Below, piece by piece: positions 25,777 to 35,080 of a DNA stretch of 64,000 nt; the stretch's first letter is position 1; every line of letters starts with the position of its first letter. Source of the stretch: CAYMEK01 sp964389305 (lineage in GTDB: Bacteria > Spirochaetota > Spirochaetia > SZUA-6 > DRHE01); contig CAYMEK010000004.1 in the NCBI GenBank assembly GCA_964389305.1, positions 44,916 to 108,915 on the forward strand, read 5' to 3'. The notes under the pieces were generated by a model. The model was not told the origin of the DNA and ran no database searches. It was given only the letters and a program-made list of their open reading frames with translations. The position numbers and the translations under genes are program-made.

Positions 25777-28700
25777 ATGAAGCGTATCTCTACCGCGGTG
25801 AGCACCGCCGGAGCGCAGGTCGCCGCTGCTGCCCGTGCTGCCCGGACCGCAGCGCACCAGCCGCCCCCCAGGATCCCTGCTGCTCGTCCCGCCCGGACCG
25901 CAGCGCTCCCGCCTCCCTCCAGGACCGCCCGCCGGCTGCTGCTCGTGCTGGGCGCTCTGCTTCTCCTGGCTCCGCTGCCGGCCTCGGCCGCCAGCGAAGA
26001 AGAGCTTTTCACCGAGGCGGAGAGCTATTACCGGGCTGGAAACTACCTCCTGGCCCTGGACACCTACGGTGAGCTGGTCCGGAGCTACCCCCTCTCCGAC
26101 CGGGTCCCCGATGCCCAGTACCGGCGGGGGGTAAGCCTGTTCCGGTTGGGCCGCTTCCGGGAAGCTCTGGGCGTATTTGCGGAGATTGAGCGGCGCTACC
26201 GCGCCACCCGTTTTTTCGACTACATCTATTTTTGGCGGGGGGTGGCCCACTACCGGCTGGAGGAGCACGCCAAGGCGGTGGAAGCCCTGGCCAGATTTAT
26301 TGAGGCGGTGGAGGATCGGGAGCTCAGCCCCCAGGCCTACCTGTACAAGGGGCAGGCGGAGATCGCCCTGGAGGATTTCCGCACCGCCTCGAGCGATCTC
26401 CAAACCCTGGTGGACCGCTATCCGGAAAGCCAGTCCGGCCGCTACGGGCTCGTGCTGCTCCTGTACAGCTATCTGAGGGAGGGACGCTACCCCGAGATCG
26501 AGGAGCTGGCCGCGGCCACGGATCCGGGAGCCCTCCCGGAGAAGCGCAGGTCTCTGTTCACCCTCTACACGGCGGAAGCCTACTGGAGGGAGGGCCGGGC
26601 CGCCGAAGCGGAAGAGCTGTACACCGGGCTGCTCGAGGCCGGCGACGAGGTGGCGGCGGTGGCCTACCGCCGGCTGTTCATGGCTGCGGCCCAGCGCAGC
26701 GAGCTGTCACGGATGGAGGCGCTGATACGGCAGGCCGAAAGTCGTTTCGCCGGCTCGCCGCAGGTGCTGGCGGATCTCTGGGTGCAGGCCGGGGTGGAGA
26801 GCTTCCAGCAGGACAAGATCGACCTGGCGGAATACTTTCTCGGCAAAGCCTGGAACCTGCCGGATAAGGAGGAGATGAGCGAGACGGTTCCCCTCTACCT
26901 GGCGGAGATCCACCTGCGCAGGGGCGAAGCCCTACAGGCTTCGGCCGTGCTCGAAGAGTACATCGCGGCCAATCCCGGCTCGGCGGAGCTGACGCTGCTG
27001 AAGCTGGCCGACGTGCGGCTCCAGCAGGCCGCCTATCCGGAAGCCGAGCAGATCTACTCCCGTTACCTGGCCGAGCATCCGGACTCCTCTCTTTCCACCG
27101 ATGCCGGGTACCTGCTCGCCTACTCCCACTTCCGCCAGGGCGACCTGGAAGAGGCGCTCCGGCTGGCTTCCGCCCAGCTGGAGGAAACCACGGATGCCTC
27201 CCTGCGGGCGGACCTCTACAAGCTGGTTATCGTGGTGCACAAACGGCGGGGCGAGACTGCCCCGGCGGCGGCGCGCCTGCGGGAATACTGCGACCTGTAT
27301 CCCGACGATATCAAAGCCCGCATCAGCCTGCTCAAGCAGCTATTCGTTCTCAAAGACTACGGGGCAATCGTGAGCGAGACCAATCGGCTGCGGCAGGAGT
27401 TTCCGGCCCTCGAGGCCAGGGATCTCAACGCCTACCTGCTGTCCAACTACCTGCGGGGACTGGCCGAGATCGGGCGCAAGCGCTATCAGAGTGCGCAGGA
27501 AGCCCTGAACGCCCTGAGCAGGGAGAAGACCGAGCAGGCCGGCCTGGCCACCATCTGGCCCTATACACTGTACTACCAGGCCTGGGCCGCTTACCGGCTG
27601 GCCCGCTACACGGAAGCCAGGCAGAGGGTCGTGCGGCTGCTGGAAACCGAGCCCTCTCATCCCCTGTTCCCCCAGGCGCTGTTCCTGGCCGGCTGGTCTT
27701 CGTACAGCCTCGGCGACTACGAGGCCTCGGCGCAGTATTTCTCCAGGCTGGCCAAGATGAACAAGCCGGAGTCCGACAAGGCCGCCTTTCTACAGGCCCG
27801 CAGCCTGGTGAACCTGGGTGAGCTGGACGAGGCGGCGGTTCTGTTCAAGGCGCACTACAGCGGCCGGCCGGGCTCCCAGTTTGCCGACGACGCCCTGTTC
27901 GAGTACGCCGGCATCCTGGCCGAAAAGGGCCGGAGCGCGGAGGCGGCCGCGGCCTACGAGGAGCTGGCCGCCAGGTATCCTTCCAGCTCCCTGGCCGGAG
28001 AAGCCCTGTACAAGCGGGGGGAGGTGTTCAGCGCCGCGGGGCGATACCAGGAGGCCAAGGACGCCTTTTACGAGTACCGCACCCGCTATCCCCGGGGACC
28101 GCTGGTCGACGCCTCCCTGTACTGGGGCGGCATGGCTTCCTTCGAGCTGGGCGAGCGGTTCGGCGCCGTACTGCACTGGGAGCGGCTGCTGGAGAACTTC
28201 CCGGTCAGCCCCTTCCGGCCCGATGCGCTGCGGCGGACCGCCGAGGTCTATGCCGAGAGGGGGGATTACAGCCGGGCGATCGAGCTGTATACCACCCTGG
28301 CTGATGAATATCCCGAGGAGGCCCGGGTCTACAATGCGGCCCAAAGGATCGACGAGCTGCGCTACCTCCAACAGGGATTGAGCGACCGGGAGGCCGTTTT
28401 ATCCAGCATCATCGGCAGAGAAGGGGGAGCGGAAACCGCCAAGGGCAGGGAGGCGATGATCGAGCTGGCCCGCCTGTATATCTACGAGGGCTCGCGGCGC
28501 ATGGAGCTCGCCTTCCAGATGCTGCAGAAAGTCGTGGATAAGGGGGAGACGGTCACGGCTGCGCAGGCGCAGTTCCTTATAGGAGAGTACTACTACCGGA
28601 AGGCGGATCCGGTACGGGCGGCCCGCGAGTTTCTCATGGCCGGCTATCTCAACCCCAAGGACCCGGATCAGATGGCCGCTTCGATCTATCGGGCCGCCGA

Positions 28701-28818
28701 GATGATGCACCTGGCCGGGAAAATGGCCGACGTCCGGGAGCTGGTGGGAAGGCTGGAGCAGCACTTCCCCGACTCCGAGTGGACCGCCGAGGCCCGGAAG
28801 CTGCTCGAGGGAGGCTGA
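25777..28818 (+). CDS. Large TPR-repeat periplasmic/envelope protein
   Basis: About 1013 residues. A hydrophobic signal (RRLLLVLGALLLLAPLPASA) lies around residues 51-70, unusually far from the first ATG. The 5' part before it is an Ala/Pro/Arg-rich repeat, so the true start may be downstream; none of the possible starts has a good ribosome site. The mature part is almost all tetratricopeptide repeats (for example AESYYRAGNYLLALDTYGEL, GRYQEAKDAFYEYRTRYP, GDYSRAIELYTTLADEYP), resembling YbgF/BamD-type scaffolds. It is cotranscribed with an outer-membrane barrel and ExbB-ExbD-TonB, suggesting a role in envelope assembly or Ton-driven transport. Confidence 0.85.
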   Translation: MKRISTAVSTAGAQVAAAARAARTAAHQPPPRIPAARPARTAALPPPSRTARRLLLVLGALLLLAPLPASAASEEELFTEAESYYRAGNYLLALDTYGELVRSYPLSDRVPDAQYRRGVSLFRLGRFREALGVFAEIERRYRATRFFDYIYFWRGVAHYRLEEHAKAVEALARFIEAVEDRELSPQAYLYKGQAEIALEDFRTASSDLQTLVDRYPESQSGRYGLVLLLYSYLREGRYPEIEELAAATDPGALPEKRRSLFTLYTAEAYWREGRAAEAEELYTGLLEAGDEVAAVAYRRLFMAAAQRSELSRMEALIRQAESRFAGSPQVLADLWVQAGVESFQQDKIDLAEYFLGKAWNLPDKEEMSETVPLYLAEIHLRRGEALQASAVLEEYIAANPGSAELTLLKLADVRLQQAAYPEAEQIYSRYLAEHPDSSLSTDAGYLLAYSHFRQGDLEEALRLASAQLEETTDASLRADLYKLVIVVHKRRGETAPAAARLREYCDLYPDDIKARISLLKQLFVLKDYGAIVSETNRLRQEFPALEARDLNAYLLSNYLRGLAEIGRKRYQSAQEALNALSREKTEQAGLATIWPYTLYYQAWAAYRLARYTEARQRVVRLLETEPSHPLFPQALFLAGWSSYSLGDYEASAQYFSRLAKMNKPESDKAAFLQARSLVNLGELDEAAVLFKAHYSGRPGSQFADDALFEYAGILAEKGRSAEAAAAYEELAARYPSSSLAGEALYKRGEVFSAAGRYQEAKDAFYEYRTRYPRGPLVDASLYWGGMASFELGERFGAVLHWERLLENFPVSPFRPDALRRTAEVYAERGDYSRAIELYTTLADEYPEEARVYNAAQRIDELRYLQQGLSDREAVLSSIIGREGGAETAKGREAMIELARLYIYEGSRRMELAFQMLQKVVDKGETVTAAQAQFLIGEYYYRKADPVRAAREFLMAGYLNPKDPDQMAASIYRAAEMMHLAGKMADVRELVGRLEQHFPDSEWTAEARKLLEGG
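25800..25950 (+). repeat. Imperfect G+C-rich tandem repeat in the 5' end of the TPR gene
   Basis: Roughly 50-57 bp units recur two to three times. Shared blocks are CCCGGACCGCAGCGC (twice) and CTGCTGCTCGT (twice, with a near copy). The encoded stretch is Ala/Arg/Pro-rich and lies before the signal peptide. It looks like local repeat expansion. Confidence 0.55.
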
Positions 28819-28823
28819 AGCCG

Positions 28824-30467
28824 ATGAAGAAAACCGCGATTGCCCTGCTGCTGTCCCTGTCCGTGCTCGTTTTAGGGGCCCAGGAAAACGATCCGTCGGT
28901 GGAGCCGGAGGAGCCGGATATCGTGCTTCCCGAGGTGATCTTGAGGATCCAGGACTTCAGCGTGGAGGAGGTGGAGGCGGGGCTTCCCGGCGAGGAGGGG
29001 CTGCTCGCTCCGCAGCGCTCCATCCCTCTACCGGAAGCCGAAGAGCTGGATATCGAGGAGCCGGAGCTTCCCTTCAGCGTCTCCGAGGGCAGGGATCTCC
29101 TTCCCGCCGGGGGCGGCTCTTCCCTGTCCGCCCAGGTGATCCTCGGCGCCGGCACCTTGAGCCACCTGTACAGCCAGATTGCACTCAACCGTATTGGAGA
29201 AGAGCCGCGCTTCAAGCTGAAGTTTCTCCACGAGACGCTCGACGGGCTGGCCGGCGAGGACCCCGGCTCGGGGTATGACATCCGCGAGGACAGGCTGGAA
29301 GGGGGCATCAAGACGCACCTGGGCAGGCTCAGCCTGGAAACCAACGGAGTGCTGGATGACCGGGAACAGGGGCTTCAGAACAACAGCATTTCTTACTCCT
29401 CCAGGGTGCTGCGGCGGGGTGTGGCGGAGCTGAACCTGGGCCTCCCCGTCGGCGAGCGCTTCACCCTCAGCGCCGGGCTGGACAGCTCTTTCGCCACCCA
29501 GCTGCTGACCGCGCCGAGCCCCGAGGAGGCGACCGAGCTCCTGGCCGGGCCGCTGTTCAAAGCGGAGCTCCTCTATTCGAGCCTGCGGCTGGGCTTTCAG
29601 GGACGCTACACCTACCGCAACCTGCGCGGCGAAGGTGAGACGCTTCACCGCCTCGGGGCAGGTCTCTTGTTCGCAGCCGATTTCCTCTCCGACTACCATT
29701 TCGAGGCCGAAGCCGGCTGGTACTGGAACAGCGACCTGGGAAACTTTTTTCCCTTTTCCCTCACCCTCTCGGGCACTCCCTTTTCCACCGTTTCCTTCAG
29801 GGCCAGCGGCGGGTACCGGGTCCAGGAGCTGAACTACCGGGACCTTCTTACCGGCTATCCCCTGGTGGACATCACGGATGTTCGTCTGCCTTCGGGAAGG
29901 CTCGAAGACAACCATGGCTGGTTTACGGACCTGGGACTGAGCTTCACCTTGACCCGCAATCTCAGCCTCCAGGCGCGGGCGCTGCTGGCCTGGAACTCGG
30001 GGCTGCTCGAGCCGCAGCGGCTGCCGGGAGACTCGGGACTGAACGCCAACGGCCTGTTTCCCATCTCCCAGGAGCAGGAGGTGAGCCTGGGCACCGAGGC
30101 CCGCCTGCGGCTGAACCTGGGTCCCCTGGTCGCGCTGAGCGCCGGGTTGCAGACAGAGTTCTTGGAGCGTTCCCGCTTCACCCCGCTGCACACCGGCTCG
30201 GTAGCGATCGAGGGAGCCACCGCCGACTCCCGCTGGGGCGGCAAGGCCGGCCTGGACTTCGTGGTGGGCTATCCGTCGGAAGAGACGGAGGTGTCGCTCA
30301 TGCCCCTGTTGTCCGTGAGCGGTTTTCACAATATCAACGACACGATCGCCCTGGTCGTCGAGGTGGATGACCTGCTGTACCCCGCCGCCGACGGCCTGCG
30401 CTACACCTGGTACCCTTACGAGGCGCCGGGGCTGCGGGGGACCTTCAAGGTCCAGATCAACCTGTGA
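28824..30467 (+). CDS. Predicted outer-membrane beta-barrel protein
   Basis: 547 residues from the ATG at 28824 (the frame is open upstream inside the TPR gene). MKKTAIALLLSLSVLVLGAQ is a signal peptide. An acidic Glu/Pro-rich segment (about 22-85) follows. The rest is alternating polar/hydrophobic strands rich in Gly, Leu and aromatic residues (RFKLKFLHETLDG, LYSSLRLGFQGRYTYRN, FTDLGLSFTLTRNLSLQARALLAW) and ends in FKVQINL, like porin or TonB-dependent barrels. No plug domain or TonB box is obvious. It follows the TPR gene by five bases and precedes ExbB, so it may be the client of this Ton system. Family not identified. Confidence 0.75.
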   Translation: MKKTAIALLLSLSVLVLGAQENDPSVEPEEPDIVLPEVILRIQDFSVEEVEAGLPGEEGLLAPQRSIPLPEAEELDIEEPELPFSVSEGRDLLPAGGGSSLSAQVILGAGTLSHLYSQIALNRIGEEPRFKLKFLHETLDGLAGEDPGSGYDIREDRLEGGIKTHLGRLSLETNGVLDDREQGLQNNSISYSSRVLRRGVAELNLGLPVGERFTLSAGLDSSFATQLLTAPSPEEATELLAGPLFKAELLYSSLRLGFQGRYTYRNLRGEGETLHRLGAGLLFAADFLSDYHFEAEAGWYWNSDLGNFFPFSLTLSGTPFSTVSFRASGGYRVQELNYRDLLTGYPLVDITDVRLPSGRLEDNHGWFTDLGLSFTLTRNLSLQARALLAWNSGLLEPQRLPGDSGLNANGLFPISQEQEVSLGTEARLRLNLGPLVALSAGLQTEFLERSRFTPLHTGSVAIEGATADSRWGGKAGLDFVVGYPSEETEVSLMPLLSVSGFHNINDTIALVVEVDDLLYPAADGLRYTWYPYEAPGLRGTFKVQINL

Positions 30468-30502
30468 TCCGCAGAATTTTTTCATGCTGAAGGAGTGAAC
30501 GT

Positions 30503-31120
30503 ATGCTGGAAATCATTCAGAAGGGCGGAATCGTCATGTATTTCATCCTGCTGCTTTCCCTGATCGCCGTGGTGATCATCATCGAGCGCCTGCTTTACTT
30601 TCGACACATCCGGGTGGACGAGGAGAGCCTGATCCGCCGCCTGAAGTCCGCCCTGGAGAAAGGGCACCACGATGAGGCCATGTCGATCTGCGATCAGAAT
30701 CCGAGCCCGATCACCAACCTGATGCGGGTGGGTATCGAGTACCGCAACCAGCCCAAGCAGGTGATACGCGAAGCGATTCTCGATGCGGCCAACCTGGAGA
30801 CGCCCAAACTGGAACGCTCCCTGTCCGCCCTGGGAACCATCGCCACCCTGGCGCCCCTGCTGGGCCTGCTCGGCACGGTGACGGGGAACATCCGGGCCTT
30901 CGGTGTGCTGGGCCAGTTCGGCGCGGTCGGGGATCCCGGCCTCCTGGCGCAGGGCATCGCCGAGGCGCTGATCACCACGGCGGCGGGGATCATCGTGGCC
31001 ATCCCGGCGATTATCTTCTACAACTACCTGGTTACCAAGGTGAACCACATCATCCTGCGCCTGGAGAACCGGGTCAACGAGCTGGTAATCCTGCTGGAGG
31101 GCTCGGTCAATGCGCTTTAG
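30503..31120 (+). CDS. exbB: ExbB/TolQ/MotA-type proton channel protein
   Basis: 205 residues. The first membrane helix is IVMYFILLLSLIAVVIIIERLLYF. The conserved MotA/TolQ/ExbB core follows: RSLSALGTIATLAPLLGLLGTVTGNIRAF (in two pieces around 110-140) and AEALITTAAGIIVAIPAIIFYNYL. It forms the pentameric inner-membrane channel that, with ExbD, couples proton flow to TonB. AAGGAGTGA precedes the ATG. It overlaps exbD by 11 bases. ExbB rather than TolQ is favoured by the TonB-like gene two places on. Confidence 0.92.
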   Translation: MLEIIQKGGIVMYFILLLSLIAVVIIIERLLYFRHIRVDEESLIRRLKSALEKGHHDEAMSICDQNPSPITNLMRVGIEYRNQPKQVIREAILDAANLETPKLERSLSALGTIATLAPLLGLLGTVTGNIRAFGVLGQFGAVGDPGLLAQGIAEALITTAAGIIVAIPAIIFYNYLVTKVNHIILRLENRVNELVILLEGSVNAL

Positions 31121-31514
31121 AAGAAGGCTGTCCGCCGAATCCAGGCCGAACCTGATCCCCATGATCGACGTGGTGTTCCAGCTCGTGGTCTTTTTCATGG
31201 TCTCTACCACCTTTATCATTACACCTGGAATCAGCCTGGTACTGCCTTCCTCCCAGACCGCCGAGCCGGTGGCCATGAGCAGGCTGATCATTACCGTGGT
31301 GGCCCGGGATGAGATCTACTTCAACAAGGAGCGGCACACCCTGGCCAGCTTGAACCAGAGACTGGCCGAGATCACCGAGCAGGAGAAAGAGAAGATCAAG
31401 ACGGTGGTCCTGGAGGGAGACCGCTCGATCTCCTACAGCCTCCTGGTGGAGATTCTGGACGTGCTGAGACGAAACGGATTCAAGGGTGTGAACCTGCGCA
31501 CCCGGGAGCTGTGA
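31110..31514 (+). CDS. exbD: ExbD/TolR-family protein
   Basis: 134 residues: a short cytoplasmic start (RFRRRLSAESRPNLIPMIDV), a single membrane helix with the proton-carrying Asp in PMIDVVFQLVVFFMVSTTF, and a periplasmic domain ending GFKGVNLRTREL. It is the standard partner of the preceding ExbB, with overlapping genes (31110-31120) implying coupled synthesis. Its stop overlaps the start region of the TonB gene. Confidence 0.93.
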   Translation: MRFRRRLSAESRPNLIPMIDVVFQLVVFFMVSTTFIITPGISLVLPSSQTAEPVAMSRLIITVVARDEIYFNKERHTLASLNQRLAEITEQEKEKIKTVVLEGDRSISYSLLVEILDVLRRNGFKGVNLRTREL

Positions 31515-32313
31515 TGCGTGAAAGACTGGTCATAAGCGTATTGCTGGCCATCCTCGTGCACTTCGTGCTGCTGCTCGTCCTGCAGCTGGCGCTGCAGATC
31601 GAACGATCGAGGGTCCCGGAGTACTCCGGACCGCTGTACGTGACCCTGGGGGAGGCGCCTTTGGAACAGCCGGTGGTCGAGCAGGCCCGGGAACCGCGAC
31701 GGGCGCAGCCGGAATCCGCTGCCCCCCGCTCGGAGCAGGCTGCCGGCGAGCAGCGCCCGCCGACCCCCGAATCGGCCGCTCCTCCGGCTTCCGCTCCCCA
31801 CCTCCGGCCCGCGCCGCTGCCGGAAACCGGGCAGCCGCAGACCGGCGAGCAGCCCCGCAGCGGCCTGCGCATGCTGCCTCCCGAAACTACTCCCAGGAGC
31901 GACGAGCGCTACCTGCCTCCCGAGCAGGAAGCCCGCCAGGCGCCTACCGCCCAGAGGCGATCCGAGGAGCCGCCGGTTCCCTCCCAGGCGGTGCCCGCTC
32001 CCCGTGAGACCGAGGTCANNNNNNNNNNNNNNNNNNNNNNNNNNNNNNNNNNNNNNNNNNNNNNNNNNNNNNNNNNNNNNNNNNNNNNNNNNNNNNNNNN
32101 NNNNNNNNNNNNNNNNNNGTGCGCCTCCGGGTGGTGGCCTCCTTTGTGCTCACCCCGCAGGGCGTGCTGAAAGATGTGAACGTAGTACGGAGCTCGGGCT
32201 ACCCCGACGTAGACGCGGCGGTCAAGGAAGCCCTGCGGCGCTGGAAGTTCAGACCCGTCTCCTCGAACACCACGGTCAACGGCGAAGTCACCTACACGAT
32301 CATCCCCCGCTAG
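31514..32313 (+). CDS. tonB: TonB-family energy transducer (interrupted by an assembly gap)
   Basis: The gene begins at ATG 31514 (GGGAG upstream; a GTG at 31511 is in the same frame), with a membrane anchor LVISVLLAILVHFVLLLVLQ. A long Pro/Glu/Ala/Gln-rich periplasmic spacer follows and runs into 100 N (32019-32118). After the gap, RLRVVASFVLTPQGVLKDV, SSGYPDVDAAVKEALRRWKF and EVTYTIIPR are the TonB C-terminal domain. The two parts are not in the same frame across the N run, which shows the N length is arbitrary rather than that the gene is broken. It contacts outer-membrane receptors, possibly the barrel at 28824. Confidence 0.87.
32019..32118. other. Assembly gap (100 N) in the TonB linker
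   Basis: Exactly 100 unknown bases within a Pro-rich spacer. Real length and content unknown; a repetitive linker is the likely reason assembly failed. Confidence 0.98.
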
Positions 32314-32357
32314 TCAGCCGCCCTGCTTGCCGGTCATCCGCTCGATCTCGATTTCGA

Positions 32358-34202
32358 TCACCGCCACCCTGCCGCCCCGGATATCTGTTCCGTGAGCCGC
32401 CGGATCCAGTCCTTTCCGGCGAACAGCAGGGTATCCCCCAGGCGCCGGCCGAGAAGCACTTCGAAGGGCGGGACGAGGGAGGCGTATTCGAGGACCGCCT
32501 CATTGCCGAACAGCTCGGCCGGGGTGCCCCGAAACACGATCTCACCCTCGTTCATCACCGCCGTCTCCTCGGCGTACTTGAGAACCAGGTGCATGTCGTG
32601 GGTGATAAAAACGATGGTGGTTCCCCGCTGGTGGAGATCCTTCACCAGTTTCATCAGGGCACGGGCGCTTGCCATGTCCTGACCGAAGGTCGGCTCGTCG
32701 AGGATGAGTATTGGCTGCTCCAGTGCAATCATGGTAGCCACGCTCAGGCGGCGTTTCTGTCCCTGGCTCAGTGAGAAGGGATTGGCTTCCTCGCAGCCCT
32801 TCAGGGCGAAGGTCCGCAGCAGCCGCTCGATACGCCGGGCAACCTGCTCCTGCCCCGGAATATGCCGCTTGAGGGAGTAGGCGATCTCGTCTCGGACTTT
32901 CTCGGTCACGAACTGGTGTTCCGGATTCTGAAATACGTAGCCGATCGTCCGAACAAGCTGGGCGCTGCTCAGCCTGTGCAGCGGTCGTCCCATGAGGCAG
33001 GCGGAGCCCGACTGGGGAAGAAGGAGCCCGCAGAGCAGCCGGGCCAGGGTTGACTTGCCCGAACCGTTGGCGCCGACCAGGGCTAAGAAACTGTTCTGCT
33101 CGACGGACAGGGTAACTCCCCGCAGCGCCCTGGCGCCGCGGGGATAGGTGTAGTGTACCCCTTCCAGCTCGACCACCGGTTTCCCGGAGCGGAGCGCAGG
33201 GGGGCAGAACGCTGGACGGCGGGGCCCCGGTTCTCCGCCGCTGGGGTGTTGCAGGCGGGCCGCCACCCGGTGCTCCTGCAGAGAGGGAGCCCCTTCCTGA
33301 TCCGTGCTTCGGCTCCGGCGGTCCTTCCCGATCAGGGCGCCAAACACCTGTTCGCTCTCGTCCAGGTACAGGGGAGTGGGACCCGTAAAAAGTCTGTGGC
33401 GGCGCAGCTCGGCGCTCAGCCGGACGGGGGTGGGCAGCCAGATACCCTCTCTTTCCAAGCGGGAGGTATCTCCGGCGAACACCTGCCTCGGTCGCCCGCA
33501 GGCGACGATTTGTCCCCTGCGGTTAAGAACCAGAACTCTGTCCACCAGGGGCATAACCTGGTCGATGCGGTGCTCGATGAGCAGGATCGTCGGCTTGCGC
33601 TCCTTTTTCAGCCGGGCCAGGGTGGCGAAGAAGCGAGAGCTGCCGCGGGGATCGAGGTTGGCGGTGGGCTCATCCAGAATGAGCAGGGTGGGTGCCATGG
33701 CCAGGACCGCCCCCAGGGCCAGGCGCTGCTTCTGGCCGCCGGAGAGAGTATCCACCCAATGGGAGCGCTCCCGCCCCAGACCTACCTCCAGCAAGGCGGA
33801 GACGATTCGGGACCCCATCCGCTCGGAAGGGAAGCCGCAGTTTTCCAGGCCGAAGGCGACTTCATCGTCCACGCGGGGCATGACGAGCTGGGCTTCCGGG
33901 TCCTGAAAGACCATACCGGCCCGGGTCGTGCTCTCTGCACCGGGGGCTGCGGATGTAACTTTCCGCCCTTCGAAGAGGATCCTGCCGCGCACCTCGGCTT
34001 CTATCGTGTACGGTATCAGACCTTTGCAGCAAAGGGCCAGGGTGCTCTTGCCGCAGCCGCTCGGACCGAGAATCAGAAGCGTTTCTCCCCTGCGAACGGT
34101 GAAGCTCAACTTCGGCAGCACCCAGTGCCTTGAATCGGGATAACGGCAGAACAAGCCCTCTACTTCTAAGGCGGGTCTGGCGACCCGTTCGACCGCAGGC
34201 AC
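32358..34202 (-). CDS. ykoD: ECF transporter ATPase, two domains (YkoD type)
   Basis: 614 residues from a GTG at 34202 (GGGAG upstream). The frame is open a further 97 codons into the T-component gene, but that part has no similarity. Domain 1 has Walker A GPSGCGKSTLAL, signature LSGGQKQRLALG and LDEPTANLDPRG. Domain 2 has GANGSGKSTLARL, signature LSQGQKRRLSVA and LDEPTFGQD. Both match energy-coupling-factor ATPases (CbiO-like), fused as in YkoD. It is the last gene of the leftward TPP-riboswitch operon, 17 bases after the T component. It powers uptake of a thiamine-related compound such as hydroxymethylpyrimidine. Confidence 0.9.
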   Translation of the reverse strand: MPAVERVARPALEVEGLFCRYPDSRHWVLPKLSFTVRRGETLLILGPSGCGKSTLALCCKGLIPYTIEAEVRGRILFEGRKVTSAAPGAESTTRAGMVFQDPEAQLVMPRVDDEVAFGLENCGFPSERMGSRIVSALLEVGLGRERSHWVDTLSGGQKQRLALGAVLAMAPTLLILDEPTANLDPRGSSRFFATLARLKKERKPTILLIEHRIDQVMPLVDRVLVLNRRGQIVACGRPRQVFAGDTSRLEREGIWLPTPVRLSAELRRHRLFTGPTPLYLDESEQVFGALIGKDRRSRSTDQEGAPSLQEHRVAARLQHPSGGEPGPRRPAFCPPALRSGKPVVELEGVHYTYPRGARALRGVTLSVEQNSFLALVGANGSGKSTLARLLCGLLLPQSGSACLMGRPLHRLSSAQLVRTIGYVFQNPEHQFVTEKVRDEIAYSLKRHIPGQEQVARRIERLLRTFALKGCEEANPFSLSQGQKRRLSVATMIALEQPILILDEPTFGQDMASARALMKLVKDLHQRGTTIVFITHDMHLVLKYAEETAVMNEGEIVFRGTPAELFGNEAVLEYASLVPPFEVLLGRRLGDTLLFAGKDWIRRLTEQISGAAGWR

Positions 34203-34219
34203 TGGCTCGAGTCTCCCTT

Positions 34220-35044
34220 CTACTGCCCGATCAGACTTTCGGCAACTCCTGCCAGAAAGCCCCGGGACAGCCCGTAATGGGCCAGGAGCAGCGGAATGGT
34301 CGCCGCCATCGCTATCGCGGCGGCGAGGAAGAGGTAGTCGGCGGTTTTGGCTTCGGCTTTCCGGTAGTAGGTACGCTTCCGTGCCGTACCGAAACCGCGG
34401 GCATCCATGGAAATTGCCATCCGCTCCGCCTGCCGAATGCCCCCGCTGAGTAGAGGCAGCCCGTAGCGGCGGATGCGGCACAGTCGGGCCCAAAAGCCTT
34501 CCCGATAGCCACCTCGGATCCTGTGGGCGTCGCGGATCTGGCCCAGCTCCCGCTGTAGGATGGGGAGGAAACGGTAGGCGGCCAGAATCGTATAGGCGAT
34601 CCGGTAGGGTAAGCGGCCCTGATGGACCAGGCTGGACACCAGCAGACTGGGATCGGTGGTGGACACGAACAGGGCCGAATAGGCGGTCACGCAGAGCAGC
34701 CGCAGGGTGACGCTGAGACCGAAGAAGACTCCTTCCCGGTAGATGGACAGGGGACCCAAACGTAGCAGGAGGTGGAGCTTCTGGGCTCCATAGAATAACG
34801 CGTTGAACAGGAGAGTTCCCATGGCGAGCAGAATGAAGACCGCCAAGGTCCTCAGAAGTCTGAACGGCGGGATCCTCCCCAGAAGCCCCGCCAGCAAGAA
34901 GGATAGGACCAGGAAACAGGCCGGGGTTAGCGGATCAAGAAAGAGAGTCGGCATGATCAGCAGAAGCGAGAAGGCGAGCAGCTTGATCGCAGGATTGGTG
35001 CGGTGCAGAAACGAGCTTCCTTCCGTGTAGCTACTGAAGATCAT
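34220..35044 (-). CDS. ykoC: ECF transporter transmembrane T component (YkoC type)
   Basis: 274 residues, CbiQ/EcfT family, with about six membrane segments. The two Ala-Arg-Gly-like coupling motifs of this family are visible as AHRIRGGY near 173-180 and MDARGFGTARK near 216-226; they contact the ATPase. It lies between the S component and the ATPase in the thiamine-regulated operon. The start at ATG 35044 gives MIFSSYTEGSSFLHRTNPAIK, typical for the family. Confidence 0.9.
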   Translation of the reverse strand: MIFSSYTEGSSFLHRTNPAIKLLAFSLLLIMPTLFLDPLTPACFLVLSFLLAGLLGRIPPFRLLRTLAVFILLAMGTLLFNALFYGAQKLHLLLRLGPLSIYREGVFFGLSVTLRLLCVTAYSALFVSTTDPSLLVSSLVHQGRLPYRIAYTILAAYRFLPILQRELGQIRDAHRIRGGYREGFWARLCRIRRYGLPLLSGGIRQAERMAISMDARGFGTARKRTYYRKAEAKTADYLFLAAAIAMAATIPLLLAHYGLSRGFLAGVAESLIGQ

Positions 35045-35080
35045 ATCCCGGCCTATATGGACGGCTTCTGAATGAAATCC

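Noticed and set aside
29028..30485. 485-codon reverse frame
   Set aside because: Antisense of the beta-barrel gene. The forward frame has a signal peptide, operon spacing and strand periodicity.
31514..32313. TonB and E2 genes as frameshifted pseudogenes
   Set aside because: The frame mismatch comes from arbitrary 100-N placeholders. Both sides are intact family domains.
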